This document shows, one piece after another, positions 16,158-23,332 of a stretch of DNA of 64,000 bases. The DNA is from Leucobacter chromiireducens. Lineage in GTDB: Bacteria; Actinomycetota; Actinomycetes; Actinomycetales; Microbacteriaceae. The notes beneath the pieces were generated by a model that worked only from the letters and a program-made list of their open reading frames with translations, was not told where the DNA came from and did not search any database. How positions within the stretch are numbered: the first letter of the stretch is position 1; the number at the start of each line of letters is the position of its first letter. The translations under genes and the position numbers were made by a program. The DNA is taken from the NCBI RefSeq assembly GCF_003917135.1, contig NZ_RPDI01000013.1, forward strand, positions 21,916 to 85,915. The letters are read 5' to 3'.

Positions 16158-16811
16158 TCACAGGGTCTCCGCCCCCGAGGCCTCGAGCGTCGCCGCGATC
16201 CCCGCGATCACCGCGGCGACACCGCGGGCGTACGCGGCCGGACCGTGGGACGCCGCCGCGGCCGCCGCGCCGCCCGCGCGCACCGCGGTCCGGGCACGCA
16301 CTACGAGGAAGCCGGTGGCGAAGGCGTCCGCGGTGCCGAGCGCGAAGCGCGCATCGGGAGCGGCGAGCCCGCCAGCGATGAGCGCCTGCTCCGCGCTCGC
16401 GAGGTGCGGGGCGACCGGCCCGTCGGCGTACGGGGCGAGGGCCAGCAGCTCGAAGGATCGCGGATGCCGATCGGCGAGCGCTGCATACGCGGCGAGCACC
16501 TCGGCGAGGTGATCGCGCCAGTCGCTCCCCGCGCGCGCCGTCACGCCGGCCATGTCGAGTTCCGCGATGAGCCGCTCGACCGCCGCCAGCAGCACGTCGT
16601 CGCGGCCGCGGACATGCGTGTAGAGGGTCATCGTGCCGACGCCGAGGTCCGCAGCGAGCGCGCGCATCGTCAGCGCTTCGATGCCGGCCTCCTCGATCAT
16701 GCGGAGGGCGGCCGCCGACACCACCGCTCGGCTCAGCGGTGCGCAATCGCGCGCTGCGCGCGCAGTCGTGTCAGCGCGCGAACGTGTATCAGTGCGAACC
16801 GGATTAGCCAT
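16158..16811 (-). CDS. TetR family transcriptional regulator
   Basis: A 217-residue regulator whose helix-turn-helix reads AALRMIEEAGIEALTMRALAADLGVGTMTLYTHVRGRDDVL. The C-terminal ligand domain is Ala-rich with no identifiable pocket. ATG 16811 was chosen because a TATCGT box ends seven bases upstream, consistent with a leaderless mRNA. A longer frame to 16847 would run through the operator. It is divergent from the amidase gene, and the shared 77-bp gap contains a striking CGTAC-rich dyad, so it probably represses itself and the amidase. Confidence 0.85.
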   Translation of the reverse strand: MANPVRTDTRSRADTTARAARDCAPLSRAVVSAAALRMIEEAGIEALTMRALAADLGVGTMTLYTHVRGRDDVLLAAVERLIAELDMAGVTARAGSDWRDHLAEVLAAYAALADRHPRSFELLALAPYADGPVAPHLASAEQALIAGGLAAPDARFALGTADAFATGFLVVRARTAVRAGGAAAAAASHGPAAYARGVAAVIAGIAATLEASGAETL

Positions 16812-16818
16812 GCTTGCC

Positions 16819-16854
16819 ACGATAGCCCCGTACGGCGTACCGTACAACGTACGG
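16819..16854. promoter_or_regulatory. TetR operator and leaderless tetR promoter
   Basis: The minus-strand -10 TATCGT (16819-16824) precedes the TetR ATG by seven bases. Adjacent to it is a 27-bp dyad: CCGTACG (16828-16834) mirrored by CGTACGG (16848-16854), with two more CGTAC blocks between (16836-16840, 16841-16845). Four CGTAC units in 24 bp over the -35 region make a convincing operator. Confidence 0.7.
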
Positions 16855-16888
16855 GCATGCGATGGCGCGTCCCAGCGAAGGAGAATCC

Positions 16889-18298
16889 GTGGAACTGCAG
16901 TACCTCACCGCAACCGAGTCGATCCGCCGATTTGAGACCGGGGAGCTCTCCCCCGTCGAGCTCCTCGACTCCGTGGTTGCACGCACCGCGGCAACGGAGC
17001 CGCTGATCGGCGCGGTCACCGAGGAGATGCTCGATGATGCGTACGCCGCCGCGCACGCGGCGGCCGAGCGATACCGGCGCGGCGACGCCCGCCCGCTCGA
17101 GGGCGTGCCGCTCATGCTGAAGGAGGAGCAGCCGATCGCCGGGCGACTCGCCGAGGAGGGCTCGCTGCTGGAGCGCGGCGCGGTCGCCGAGGTGACGCAC
17201 CCCATTGTTGAGCGCATCTTCGATGCCGGGGCGGTGGTGCACGGGCGCACCACCACACCCGAGTTCTGCTGCGCCCCCGTGACGCACACGGCGCTCTGGG
17301 GCGTGACGCGCAACCCACACAACACGGACATGACCCCTGGCGGTTCCTCCGGCGGTTCCGGCGCGGTCCTCGCGGCCGGCGCGACGACGCTCGCGACCGG
17401 CTCGGACATCGGCGGCTCGATTCGGATCCCCTCCTCGTACTGCGGAGTCGTCGGGTTCAAGCCGCCGTTCGCACGCGTCCCCGGACTGCCGCCGTTCAGC
17501 AGCGACACGTACTGCGCGGACGGCCCGATGGGGCGAAGCGTCGCCGACGTCGCCATGCTCCAGAACGTGATCTCCGGCCCGTGGGCTGGGGATCCGGCAT
17601 CGCTCCGCCCCCAGCTGCGGGTCTCGGCTGACGTCGCGAGCCTCGCCGGCCTGCGGATCGCGCTCAGCTACACCCTCGGGGGCTACTCCCCCGATCCCGC
17701 GGTGATCGCGAACACGCGCGCGGTCGCTGACGCGCTGCGCTCGGCGGGCGCCACCGTCGAGGAGGTGGAGCTGCCGTGGACCCCCGAGCAGGTGCTGCGC
17801 ACCGCGTGGGCGCACTTCGGCGCGGTGATGGGGCCGTTCATCGAGAGCGTCGGCGACAGCGATCCCGCGCAGCTCGCCCAGCTCATGCCCTACACGCGCG
17901 CGTTCATCGACGCCGCGAGCGGCGCCGGGGGCTACGTCGACGGGCTCATCGCGGAGAGCGCGTTCGCGCGCCCGCTCGGCGACCTCCTCGAGCGCTACGA
18001 CGCGCTGCTCTGCCCCACGATCGCGAACACGGGCATGCCGGCGGACGCCGCCTGCACGGACAGCGCGGCGACCTTCTCGGAGCTGATGACGCTGCCGTTC
18101 AATATCGTTGGCCGCGTTCCCGTGCTCGCGGTGCCGTCCGGCCGCGCACCCAACGGCGTGCCGACGGGCGTGCAGATCGTCGGGCGCACGTTCGACGACC
18201 AGACGGTGTTCCGTATCGGCGCAGCGGCCGAGGCAGAGCTCGACCTCTGGACCCGCGCGGAGTGGTGGCCGCGGCTCGCGGCGCCCGCGACCGCCTAG
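16889..18298 (+). CDS. Amidase signature family hydrolase
   Basis: A 469-residue amidase with the Ser-cisSer-Lys triad in place: Lys in PLMLKEEQPIAG, the cis-Ser in PGGSSGGSGAVLAAG, and the nucleophile in GSDIGGSIRIPSSYCGVVGFKP. It should hydrolyse a small amide to acid plus ammonia; substrate unknown. GTG 16889 has GAAGGAG five bases upstream and is preferred to ATG 16862, which has no such site and sits against the operator. The first residues, ELQYLTATESIRRFETGELS, match the usual amidase N-terminus. It is probably induced when the divergent TetR releases the CGTAC operator. Its stop shares CTAG with the convergent EamA gene. Confidence 0.88.
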   Translation: MELQYLTATESIRRFETGELSPVELLDSVVARTAATEPLIGAVTEEMLDDAYAAAHAAAERYRRGDARPLEGVPLMLKEEQPIAGRLAEEGSLLERGAVAEVTHPIVERIFDAGAVVHGRTTTPEFCCAPVTHTALWGVTRNPHNTDMTPGGSSGGSGAVLAAGATTLATGSDIGGSIRIPSSYCGVVGFKPPFARVPGLPPFSSDTYCADGPMGRSVADVAMLQNVISGPWAGDPASLRPQLRVSADVASLAGLRIALSYTLGGYSPDPAVIANTRAVADALRSAGATVEEVELPWTPEQVLRTAWAHFGAVMGPFIESVGDSDPAQLAQLMPYTRAFIDAASGAGGYVDGLIAESAFARPLGDLLERYDALLCPTIANTGMPADAACTDSAATFSELMTLPFNIVGRVPVLAVPSGRAPNGVPTGVQIVGRTFDDQTVFRIGAAAEAELDLWTRAEWWPRLAAPATA

Positions 18299-19182
18299 TC
18301 CGGCGGAGCGCCGCGCGTCCCGCCCCGCTGCGCCGCCGCGCCGGCAAGCACCACGAGTGCGACGCCGACGAGCTGCAGCGGGGCGGGACGCTGCGCGAGC
18401 AGCAGCACGCCGAGCAGCACACCGAAGGCGGGCTCCAAGGACATCAGGGTGCCGAATGCGGTGTGGGTCATGCGGCGCAGTGCGAGCATCTCGAGCCCGA
18501 GCGAGATCACGGGCGTGAGCGCGGCGAGCCCCAGTGCGAGCGCGAGCAGCGGCACCGTCAACGATCCGATGAGCAGCGGGATCCCGATCGGGGCCGCGAG
18601 CACCGCGGCGATCGGGATCGTGAGCGAGAGCGCGCTCACGCCGGAGAACCGATCGCCCACCCGCTGGGTGAGCACCATGTAGCTCCCCCAGCCGACGCCG
18701 GCGAGCACCGCGAAGCCGACGCCGAGCGGATCCACCGCGCCGCTCCAGGGCTCGGTGAGCAGCACCACGCCGCCGAGCGCAAGCCCGGGCCACACGAGCG
18801 CGCGCCGGCTCCCGCTGAGCACCGCGGCCACCCCGAGCGGGCCGAGGAACTCGATGGCGACCGCCGTGCCGAGCGGAATGCGCTCGATCGCGAAGAGAAA
18901 GGCCATCATCATGAGCCCCGTTGCCGCACCAAGACCGATGAGCGGCAGCACGTCGCCGCGGCGTACCCGCCGCAGTGGCGGGCGGGCGATCGCGACGAGG
19001 ATCAGCGCACCAAGGGTGAGGCGCAGCCAGGCGGTGCCGGCCGGGCCGAGCTCGGCGATCAGCCCAACCGAGAGCGCGTTGACGAGCTGGATGATCAGCA
19101 TCGCGGCGACCGCGAGCGTCCACGGCGGCACTCCGCCGTCGCCGCCAGCGCGCCGCCGGGATGCGCCCGGCGCGCCCATCAC
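18295..19182 (-). CDS. EamA/DMT family transporter
   Basis: A 295-residue, ten-helix drug/metabolite transporter with two EamA repeats (IIQLVNALSVGLIAELGPAGTAWLRLTLGALIL and LGVGFAVLAGVGWGSYMVLTQRVGD). Relatives export amino acids or small metabolites such as threonine and homoserine (RhtA-like); the substrate here is unknown. The N-terminal 17 residues are low-complexity and charged. Its start overlaps the stop of the upstream nuclease/phosphatase gene by 4 bp, so the two are translationally coupled. Confidence 0.82.
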   Translation of the reverse strand: MMGAPGASRRRAGGDGGVPPWTLAVAAMLIIQLVNALSVGLIAELGPAGTAWLRLTLGALILVAIARPPLRRVRRGDVLPLIGLGAATGLMMMAFLFAIERIPLGTAVAIEFLGPLGVAAVLSGSRRALVWPGLALGGVVLLTEPWSGAVDPLGVGFAVLAGVGWGSYMVLTQRVGDRFSGVSALSLTIPIAAVLAAPIGIPLLIGSLTVPLLALALGLAALTPVISLGLEMLALRRMTHTAFGTLMSLEPAFGVLLGVLLLAQRPAPLQLVGVALVVLAGAAAQRGGTRGAPPD

Positions 19183-20171
19183 GCCGCCGGCCTGAGCTCA
19201 GCGGACACCGCGAGGTGGTCGCTGTCCCCCAGCCGCTGTGTGGCCATGTCGCGCGCATCGAAGCCGCGCACGAGCACGTGGTCGAGCCGCACCACCGGGA
19301 ACTGCGCCGGCCACGAGAAGCCGAATCCGCCAGCGCTCTGCCGCGGCTCCACGAGCAGCTCGGCGAGCGGCGCGAAGAAGCGGTCGTCGGTGCTCGCGTT
19401 GAAGTCGCCGAGCGTCACGATCCGCGGGCTTCCATCCGCCCGGATCACCTCCGCGAGCTGCGTGAGCATCTCGTCGCGCTGCGCATGCCCGTCGATCCTG
19501 GCCGACGCGGCGTGCACCACGTACACGGTCGTGTCGCCGCCCGGCGTCTGGACGCTCGCGCGCAGCGCGCGATCCCAGCCGAGGCCGAGGTCGAGCGGCT
19601 CGGCCTCGAGGATCGGGTACCGGCTCCACAGGCCGACCGTGCTCGCGTGCGCCTCGTACGGGTACGACTCCCCCAGCGCGGCGGCGACCGTGTCGCGCTG
19701 ATCCGGTGCGATCTCCTGCAGCGCGAGGAGATCCGCGTCCTCCCCGCGGAGCTGCTCGGCCGCCGCGCGCGCCTCATCGGTATCACCAGCGCCGATGCGC
19801 ACGTTCTGGCTCAGTACGGAGACCGTCTCCGCGCTGCCCACCATCGCGATGGGCTCAAGCGGCAGGATCCGCGGCACGAACACGATGGACCACGCCACCA
19901 CGGCAGCGAGACTCACGAGGATCCCCAGCCACGCGCGCCGCACGAGCGCGGCGATGAGCAGGAGCGCGGCGAGCACGCCCAGCCAGGGCAGCGCCGCCTC
20001 GAACAGGAGCGCGAGTCCGAACGCGTCGGGAAAGCGCTCGGGAGCGAGGAACGCCGCGACGAGGACCGCAGCGCAGGCCGCGATGAGGACGCCTGCGCGC
20101 CTGCGCCCGTTTCGTCGTGCCACGTCCACTCGCTCTCTGCCGGAAGTCTCCCACGCGCCGGCGCTGCGCAC
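19179..20171 (-). CDS. Membrane-anchored endonuclease/exonuclease/phosphatase family protein
   Basis: A 330-residue protein with three N-terminal hydrophobic helices (residues about 25-105) and a C-terminal EEP catalytic domain. Visible catalytic motifs are SQNVRIG (Asn), DADLLALQEI (Glu), VYVVHAAS, GDFNAS (Asp/Asn) and GDSDHLAVSAEL (Asp-His). This membrane-plus-EEP arrangement is common in actinobacteria and its substrate (DNA, lipid phosphate or nucleotide) is not known. The catalytic domain probably faces outward. The start is GTG 20171; a later GTG at VARRNGRRR is possible. TAGCAT about 15 bases upstream may be its promoter. Confidence 0.82.
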   Translation of the reverse strand: MRSAGAWETSGRERVDVARRNGRRRAGVLIAACAAVLVAAFLAPERFPDAFGLALLFEAALPWLGVLAALLLIAALVRRAWLGILVSLAAVVAWSIVFVPRILPLEPIAMVGSAETVSVLSQNVRIGAGDTDEARAAAEQLRGEDADLLALQEIAPDQRDTVAAALGESYPYEAHASTVGLWSRYPILEAEPLDLGLGWDRALRASVQTPGGDTTVYVVHAASARIDGHAQRDEMLTQLAEVIRADGSPRIVTLGDFNASTDDRFFAPLAELLVEPRQSAGGFGFSWPAQFPVVRLDHVLVRGFDARDMATQRLGDSDHLAVSAELRPAA

Positions 20172-20217
20172 CAGGCGAAGTCCCTGATGCTAGCAAGCCG
20201 GCGCGGCACGCTCCTGA

Positions 20218-20562
20218 TCAATTGCCGAGCGGGGTGTGCGCGAGCCCCAGCTCGCGGTCCCCGTAGCTGCTCAGCACCTCGGCGATCACCACGCGGTACC
20301 GACCGATCCACTCGTCGGCGCGCCGCTTCGCGAGCCGGTGCGTGTCCATCCCGATCAGCTGCTGCAGCGCCTCGCGCGAGTCCCAGTAGTAGACCTCCGA
20401 GTGCACCCCCGTCTCCGGGTTCACCCAGTGCTCCTCACCGAGGAATCCGGGAATCTGTCGTGCGCGCTCGGCGATCTCGGAGTCGAGCCGGAAGAACTCG
20501 TCACCGCGCTCACGCGCCTCAAAAATGAACGTCGAGCTGAACGTGGTCGTGCTGGCGCTCAT
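20218..20562 (-). CDS. Antibiotic biosynthesis monooxygenase (ABM) family protein
   Basis: A 114-residue dimeric alpha+beta barrel protein: SSTFIFEARERGDEFFRLDSEI, then ARQIPGFLGEEHWVN and the YYWDSREALQQLIGMDTHRLAKRRADEW segment typical of ABM/YgiN-like proteins. Such proteins include quinone monooxygenases, haem-degrading enzymes and many of unknown role. It overlaps the upstream MerR-peroxiredoxin gene by 4 bp, so it is coupled to it and likely acts in the same oxidative or quinone stress response. No haem-binding residues can be assigned with confidence. Confidence 0.82.
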   Translation of the reverse strand: MSASTTTFSSTFIFEARERGDEFFRLDSEIAERARQIPGFLGEEHWVNPETGVHSEVYYWDSREALQQLIGMDTHRLAKRRADEWIGRYRVVIAEVLSSYGDRELGLAHTPLGN

Positions 20563-21563
20563 GCGCCCTCCTCGGGGTGGTCTCGGAGCCAGCGCAGCAC
20601 CTGCTGCGCGTGCGTGTTGGGTGGGAAGATCGGGAAGAAGACGTGCTCGATCCGGTCGTTGCGGACGACGAGGGTGAGCCGCACGAACAGCCGCGCGTGC
20701 CCCGGCGCGGAGAACGTCGGCAGGCGGAGCGCGTCAGCGAGCCGCAGATCGGGATCGGAGAGCATCGGAAACGGCAGGCGCAGCCGCGCGCAGAGTTCAG
20801 CCTGGTACGCGGGATCCTGGCTCGAGAGCCCGAACACGCGCGCGGCCCCCGCCTCCCGCAGCTCGGTGAAGTGATCGCGGAAGTCGCAGGCCTCCGTGGT
20901 GCAGCCGCGCGCGCCGGGGATCGCGTCCCACCCGTCGGGAAGGTCGACGCCCGGCCGCCCGGAGAGGGGGTACGCGTAGATGATCGTGCGCCCAGGGCCC
21001 AGCGCGCTGAGCCGCACACTCCCGGCGTCGGAACGGCGGAGCACGAGCTCGGGCATCAGCGCGCCGGGGAGGTGATCGGCTGAGCCGTCGTCGCTCGGCA
21101 CGGGGAGCCCGGCCGGGAGTGCGGTGTAGTCGGGCGCTGCCTCCGCGCCTGGCACTGCCTCCGCGCCTGGCACTGCCTCCGCGCCTGGCACTGCCTCCGC
21201 GCCCCCGAAGCCGCGCGCCGCGGCGCGCTCGAGGCGCTCGGCAAGCTCCGCGCGCCGGGCACCGAGCTCCGCGAGAGCGCCGTCCAGCTCGGCGATCGCG
21301 TCGCGGTAGGCGGCGAGCGAGCTGACGCACTCGTCGCCGTGCTCGTGACCGTCGGCCAGGCACTCGATGAACGGCGCGGCTCGGCTCGGCGCGATCCCCA
21401 GCTCGGCGAGCGCGCGGATCTCACGCACCGCGCGCAGCTCAGCGTCGCCGAAGTAGCGGTAGCCGCTCGCGTCGCGTTCGGGCGCGATCAGGCCGATCTG
21501 TTCGTAGTAGCGCACGGCCTTCAGCGATACGCCGGCGTGGCGCGCGAGCTCACCGATCCGCAT
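20559..21563 (-). CDS. MerR regulator fused to a BCP-type peroxiredoxin domain
   Basis: One 334-residue protein with two parts. Residues 1-60 are a canonical MerR DNA-binding domain (RIGELARHAGVSLKAVRYYEQIGLI), followed by C68-x4-H-E-H-x3-C79 and a coiled-coil dimerisation helix to about 118. A repeat linker (VPGAEA repeats, 122-142) joins it to a thioredoxin-fold peroxiredoxin, residues about 165-330. That domain has the BCP/PrxQ-like pair C221-x4-C226 in GARGCTTEACDFRDHF and later FGLSSQD and FPMLSDPDLRLADAL. Peroxide could be sensed directly by the fused domain. It is autoregulated by position: a MerR-type promoter lies just upstream. It is coupled to the ABM gene. The frame runs through both domains without interruption. 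Confidence 0.9.
   Translation of the reverse strand: MRIGELARHAGVSLKAVRYYEQIGLIAPERDASGYRYFGDAELRAVREIRALAELGIAPSRAAPFIECLADGHEHGDECVSSLAAYRDAIAELDGALAELGARRAELAERLERAAARGFGGAEAVPGAEAVPGAEAVPGAEAAPDYTALPAGLPVPSDDGSADHLPGALMPELVLRRSDAGSVRLSALGPGRTIIYAYPLSGRPGVDLPDGWDAIPGARGCTTEACDFRDHFTELREAGAARVFGLSSQDPAYQAELCARLRLPFPMLSDPDLRLADALRLPTFSAPGHARLFVRLTLVVRNDRIEHVFFPIFPPNTHAQQVLRWLRDHPEEGA
21137..21203 (-). repeat. 18-bp tandem repeat in the MerR-peroxiredoxin linker
   Basis: Three exact copies of an 18-bp unit (21137-21154, 21155-21172, 21173-21190) and a partial fourth encode the VPGAEA repeats between the two domains. The unit keeps the frame, so copy number could vary without breaking the protein. 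Confidence 0.9.
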
Positions 21564-21618
21564 CCCGATTCCCCTCTCTCATCGCGGGGCTGCGCCCCGT
21601 TTCCGTCCGTGGTCTCAC

Positions 21619-21649
21619 GGTAAACCCTTCCCCCGGGGGGACGAGTCAA
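21619..21649 (-). promoter_or_regulatory. MerR-type autoregulated promoter
   Basis: On the minus strand TTGACT (21644-21649) and TTTACC (21619-21624) are 19 bp apart, and the spacer is centred exactly on a C5-G5 dyad (21630-21639). The over-long spacer with a central dyad is the signature of promoters activated by MerR proteins. It points at the MerR-peroxiredoxin gene, whose ATG is about 55 bases further on after a GAGAGGGG site. Confidence 0.7.
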
Positions 21650-21662
21650 GTCGGCGAGGGGG

Positions 21663-21924
21663 TAGTCTGGTGTGTGGGCCGGGTGCGCCAGCGCGAATGC
21701 GCGGCGTGCGCACCGCGCTGAGTGCCCCAGAATATCGACCGAAACGAGGTGAGTACGTGCCCAGTGACAGTTGCAGTCAGCAGCCGGACGCGGTGACCGT
21801 TCCCTCGCTTCGCGCGATGCGGTAGCGACCGAACGTCGTCCGGCACCCCTCGGCCGCTCCGATCCGCGAGCGTCCGATCAGTGTGTGGCGTGCCCAAGGC
21901 GGGACGCCGGCGAGGAGTGACCCG
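21663..21924 (+). promoter_or_regulatory. Long structured leader of mgtE, candidate Mg2+-responsive element
   Basis: The 361-bp gap before mgtE holds no full gene. TAGTCT (21663-21668) could be the -10. The transcript would then carry a stem-loop (GGTGCGC 21682-21688 with GCGCACC 21708-21714) and a nested structure with outer helix CGAGG/CCTCG (21745-21749, 21848-21852) and inner helix CCGGACG/CGTCCGG (21784-21790, 21837-21843). A 15-codon frame from GTG 21749 to TGA 21796 lies inside. mgtE leaders often carry the M-box riboswitch. The GAGGTGAG block is reminiscent of it, but I cannot align the rest, so the class is open. Confidence 0.45.
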
Positions 21925-23283
21925 ATGACCTCACCCCAGATCCAGAACATGGATGATCTGGCGACCACGATCGAGCAGTTGTTCTCGGCGCGGGATCTGA
22001 CCGCGCTGACGCGGGTGCTGGAACCCGTTTCCGCGAACGATCTCGTTCCGCTCTTCGAGCGGCTCAGCGGGAAGCAGCGCGCGGTGATCTATCGGCTGCT
22101 CCCGAAAGACCGCGCAGCCGAAGTATTCGAGCTGCTCGACCCGCCGCTCCAGAGCGACCTGCTGCACGGCCTGCAGGACGCCGAGGTCGCCCAGCTCTTT
22201 GCCGATCTCGATCACGACGACCGGCTGTGGCTGCTCGACGAGGTGCCCGCGGCGCTCGCGACGCGCCTGCTGCGCGGCCTGCCCGAGCACGAGCGGGTGC
22301 TCACCTCCGCACTGCTCGGCTACCCGCAGGGCAGCATCGGCCGCCGCATGTCGCTCGAGTACGTGTCGACGCGCGCGTCGTTCACGGTCGCGGAGACGAT
22401 GCAGCGCGTGCGGGATCACCTCGACGACGCCGAGACGGTGTACACCATCCCGGTGCTCGACGATTCCCGCCACGTGGTGGGCGTCGTGAGCCTCCGCGAG
22501 CTCCTCGCGGCCGACGATGCGCAGCGCGTCGACGCCCTGATGAACCCGGTGGTCACCGCCGAGGCGACCGAGGACGAGGAGCTCGTTGCCCGGCTCTGCG
22601 CAGATCGCGCGTTTCTCGCGCTCCCCATCGTCGACAGCGAGCACCGCCTGCTCGGGGTGCTGACCATCGACGACGCGGTGCGCATCCTCGAGCACGAGGA
22701 GAGCGAGGACGCCGCGCGCCAGGGCGGCACCGAGCCGCTGCGCCGCCCCTACCTGTCGACCCCGGTCGGCACGCTCGTGCGCTCGCGCGTGGTGTGGCTG
22801 CTCGTGCTCGCGGTCGGCGCGACGCTGACGGTGCAGGTCCTCTCCGTGTTCGAGGCCACCATCGAGCAGGTCACCGTGCTCGCGCTCTTCGTACCGCTGC
22901 TCATCGGCACGGGCGGCAACACCGGTAATCAGGCGGCGACCACGGTGACGCGCGCGCTCGCCCTCGGCGACGTCGCCCCGCGCGACGTGCTCCGCGTGCT
23001 CACGCGCGAGTTGCGCACCGGCGCGATGCTCGGGCTGCTGCTCGGCACAATCGGGTTCGGGATCGCTGCCGTCGCCTTCTCGCCGCAGATCGGGCTCGTG
23101 ATCGGGCTGACCCTGCTGGCGGTGTGCACGGTCGCGGCGGCGGTCGGCGGCTGCATGCCGCTGCTCGCGCGCGCGGTGCGCGTCGATCCCGCGGTGTTCT
23201 CGAACCCGTTCATTTCGACGTTCGTCGATGCGACCGGGCTGATCATCTACTTCGTGATCGCGAGGACGATCCTCGGCCTGTGA
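21925..23283 (+). CDS. mgtE: Magnesium transporter MgtE
   Basis: A 452-residue MgtE channel for Mg2+ uptake. The N domain of helical repeats (LVPLFERLSGKQRAVIYRLLPKDRAAEVFELL) is followed by two CBS domains (TIPVLDDSRHVVGVVSLREL; LPIVDSEHRLLGVLTIDDAV) that gate by Mg2+ binding. A C-terminal five-helix pore contains the signature FVPLLIGTGGNTGNQAATTVTRAL and ends in PFISTFVDATGLIIYFVIAR. ATG 21925 has GAGGAG seven to eight bases upstream. The earlier in-frame ATG 21883 would add 14 residues not found in the family. Expression may respond to the structured leader. Confidence 0.95.
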   Translation: MTSPQIQNMDDLATTIEQLFSARDLTALTRVLEPVSANDLVPLFERLSGKQRAVIYRLLPKDRAAEVFELLDPPLQSDLLHGLQDAEVAQLFADLDHDDRLWLLDEVPAALATRLLRGLPEHERVLTSALLGYPQGSIGRRMSLEYVSTRASFTVAETMQRVRDHLDDAETVYTIPVLDDSRHVVGVVSLRELLAADDAQRVDALMNPVVTAEATEDEELVARLCADRAFLALPIVDSEHRLLGVLTIDDAVRILEHEESEDAARQGGTEPLRRPYLSTPVGTLVRSRVVWLLVLAVGATLTVQVLSVFEATIEQVTVLALFVPLLIGTGGNTGNQAATTVTRALALGDVAPRDVLRVLTRELRTGAMLGLLLGTIGFGIAAVAFSPQIGLVIGLTLLAVCTVAAAVGGCMPLLARAVRVDPAVFSNPFISTFVDATGLIIYFVIARTILGL

Positions 23284-23285
23284 GC

Positions 23286-23320
23286 GGTGCCGGGGACGCG
23301 GTGTCCGCGTCCCCGGCACC
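23286..23320. terminator. Bidirectional terminator between mgtE and the aminotransferase gene
   Basis: A perfect 16-bp stem (23286-23301 with 23305-23320) and 3-base loop sits between two converging genes. It works in either direction; neither side has a long T-tract. Confidence 0.85.
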
Positions 23321-23332
23321 TCCCACCGCGTG

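Noticed and set aside
21749..21796. 15-codon frame in the mgtE leader as a real peptide
   Set aside because: No ribosome binding site and no codon bias suited to attenuation. It is mentioned within the leader but not called as a gene.
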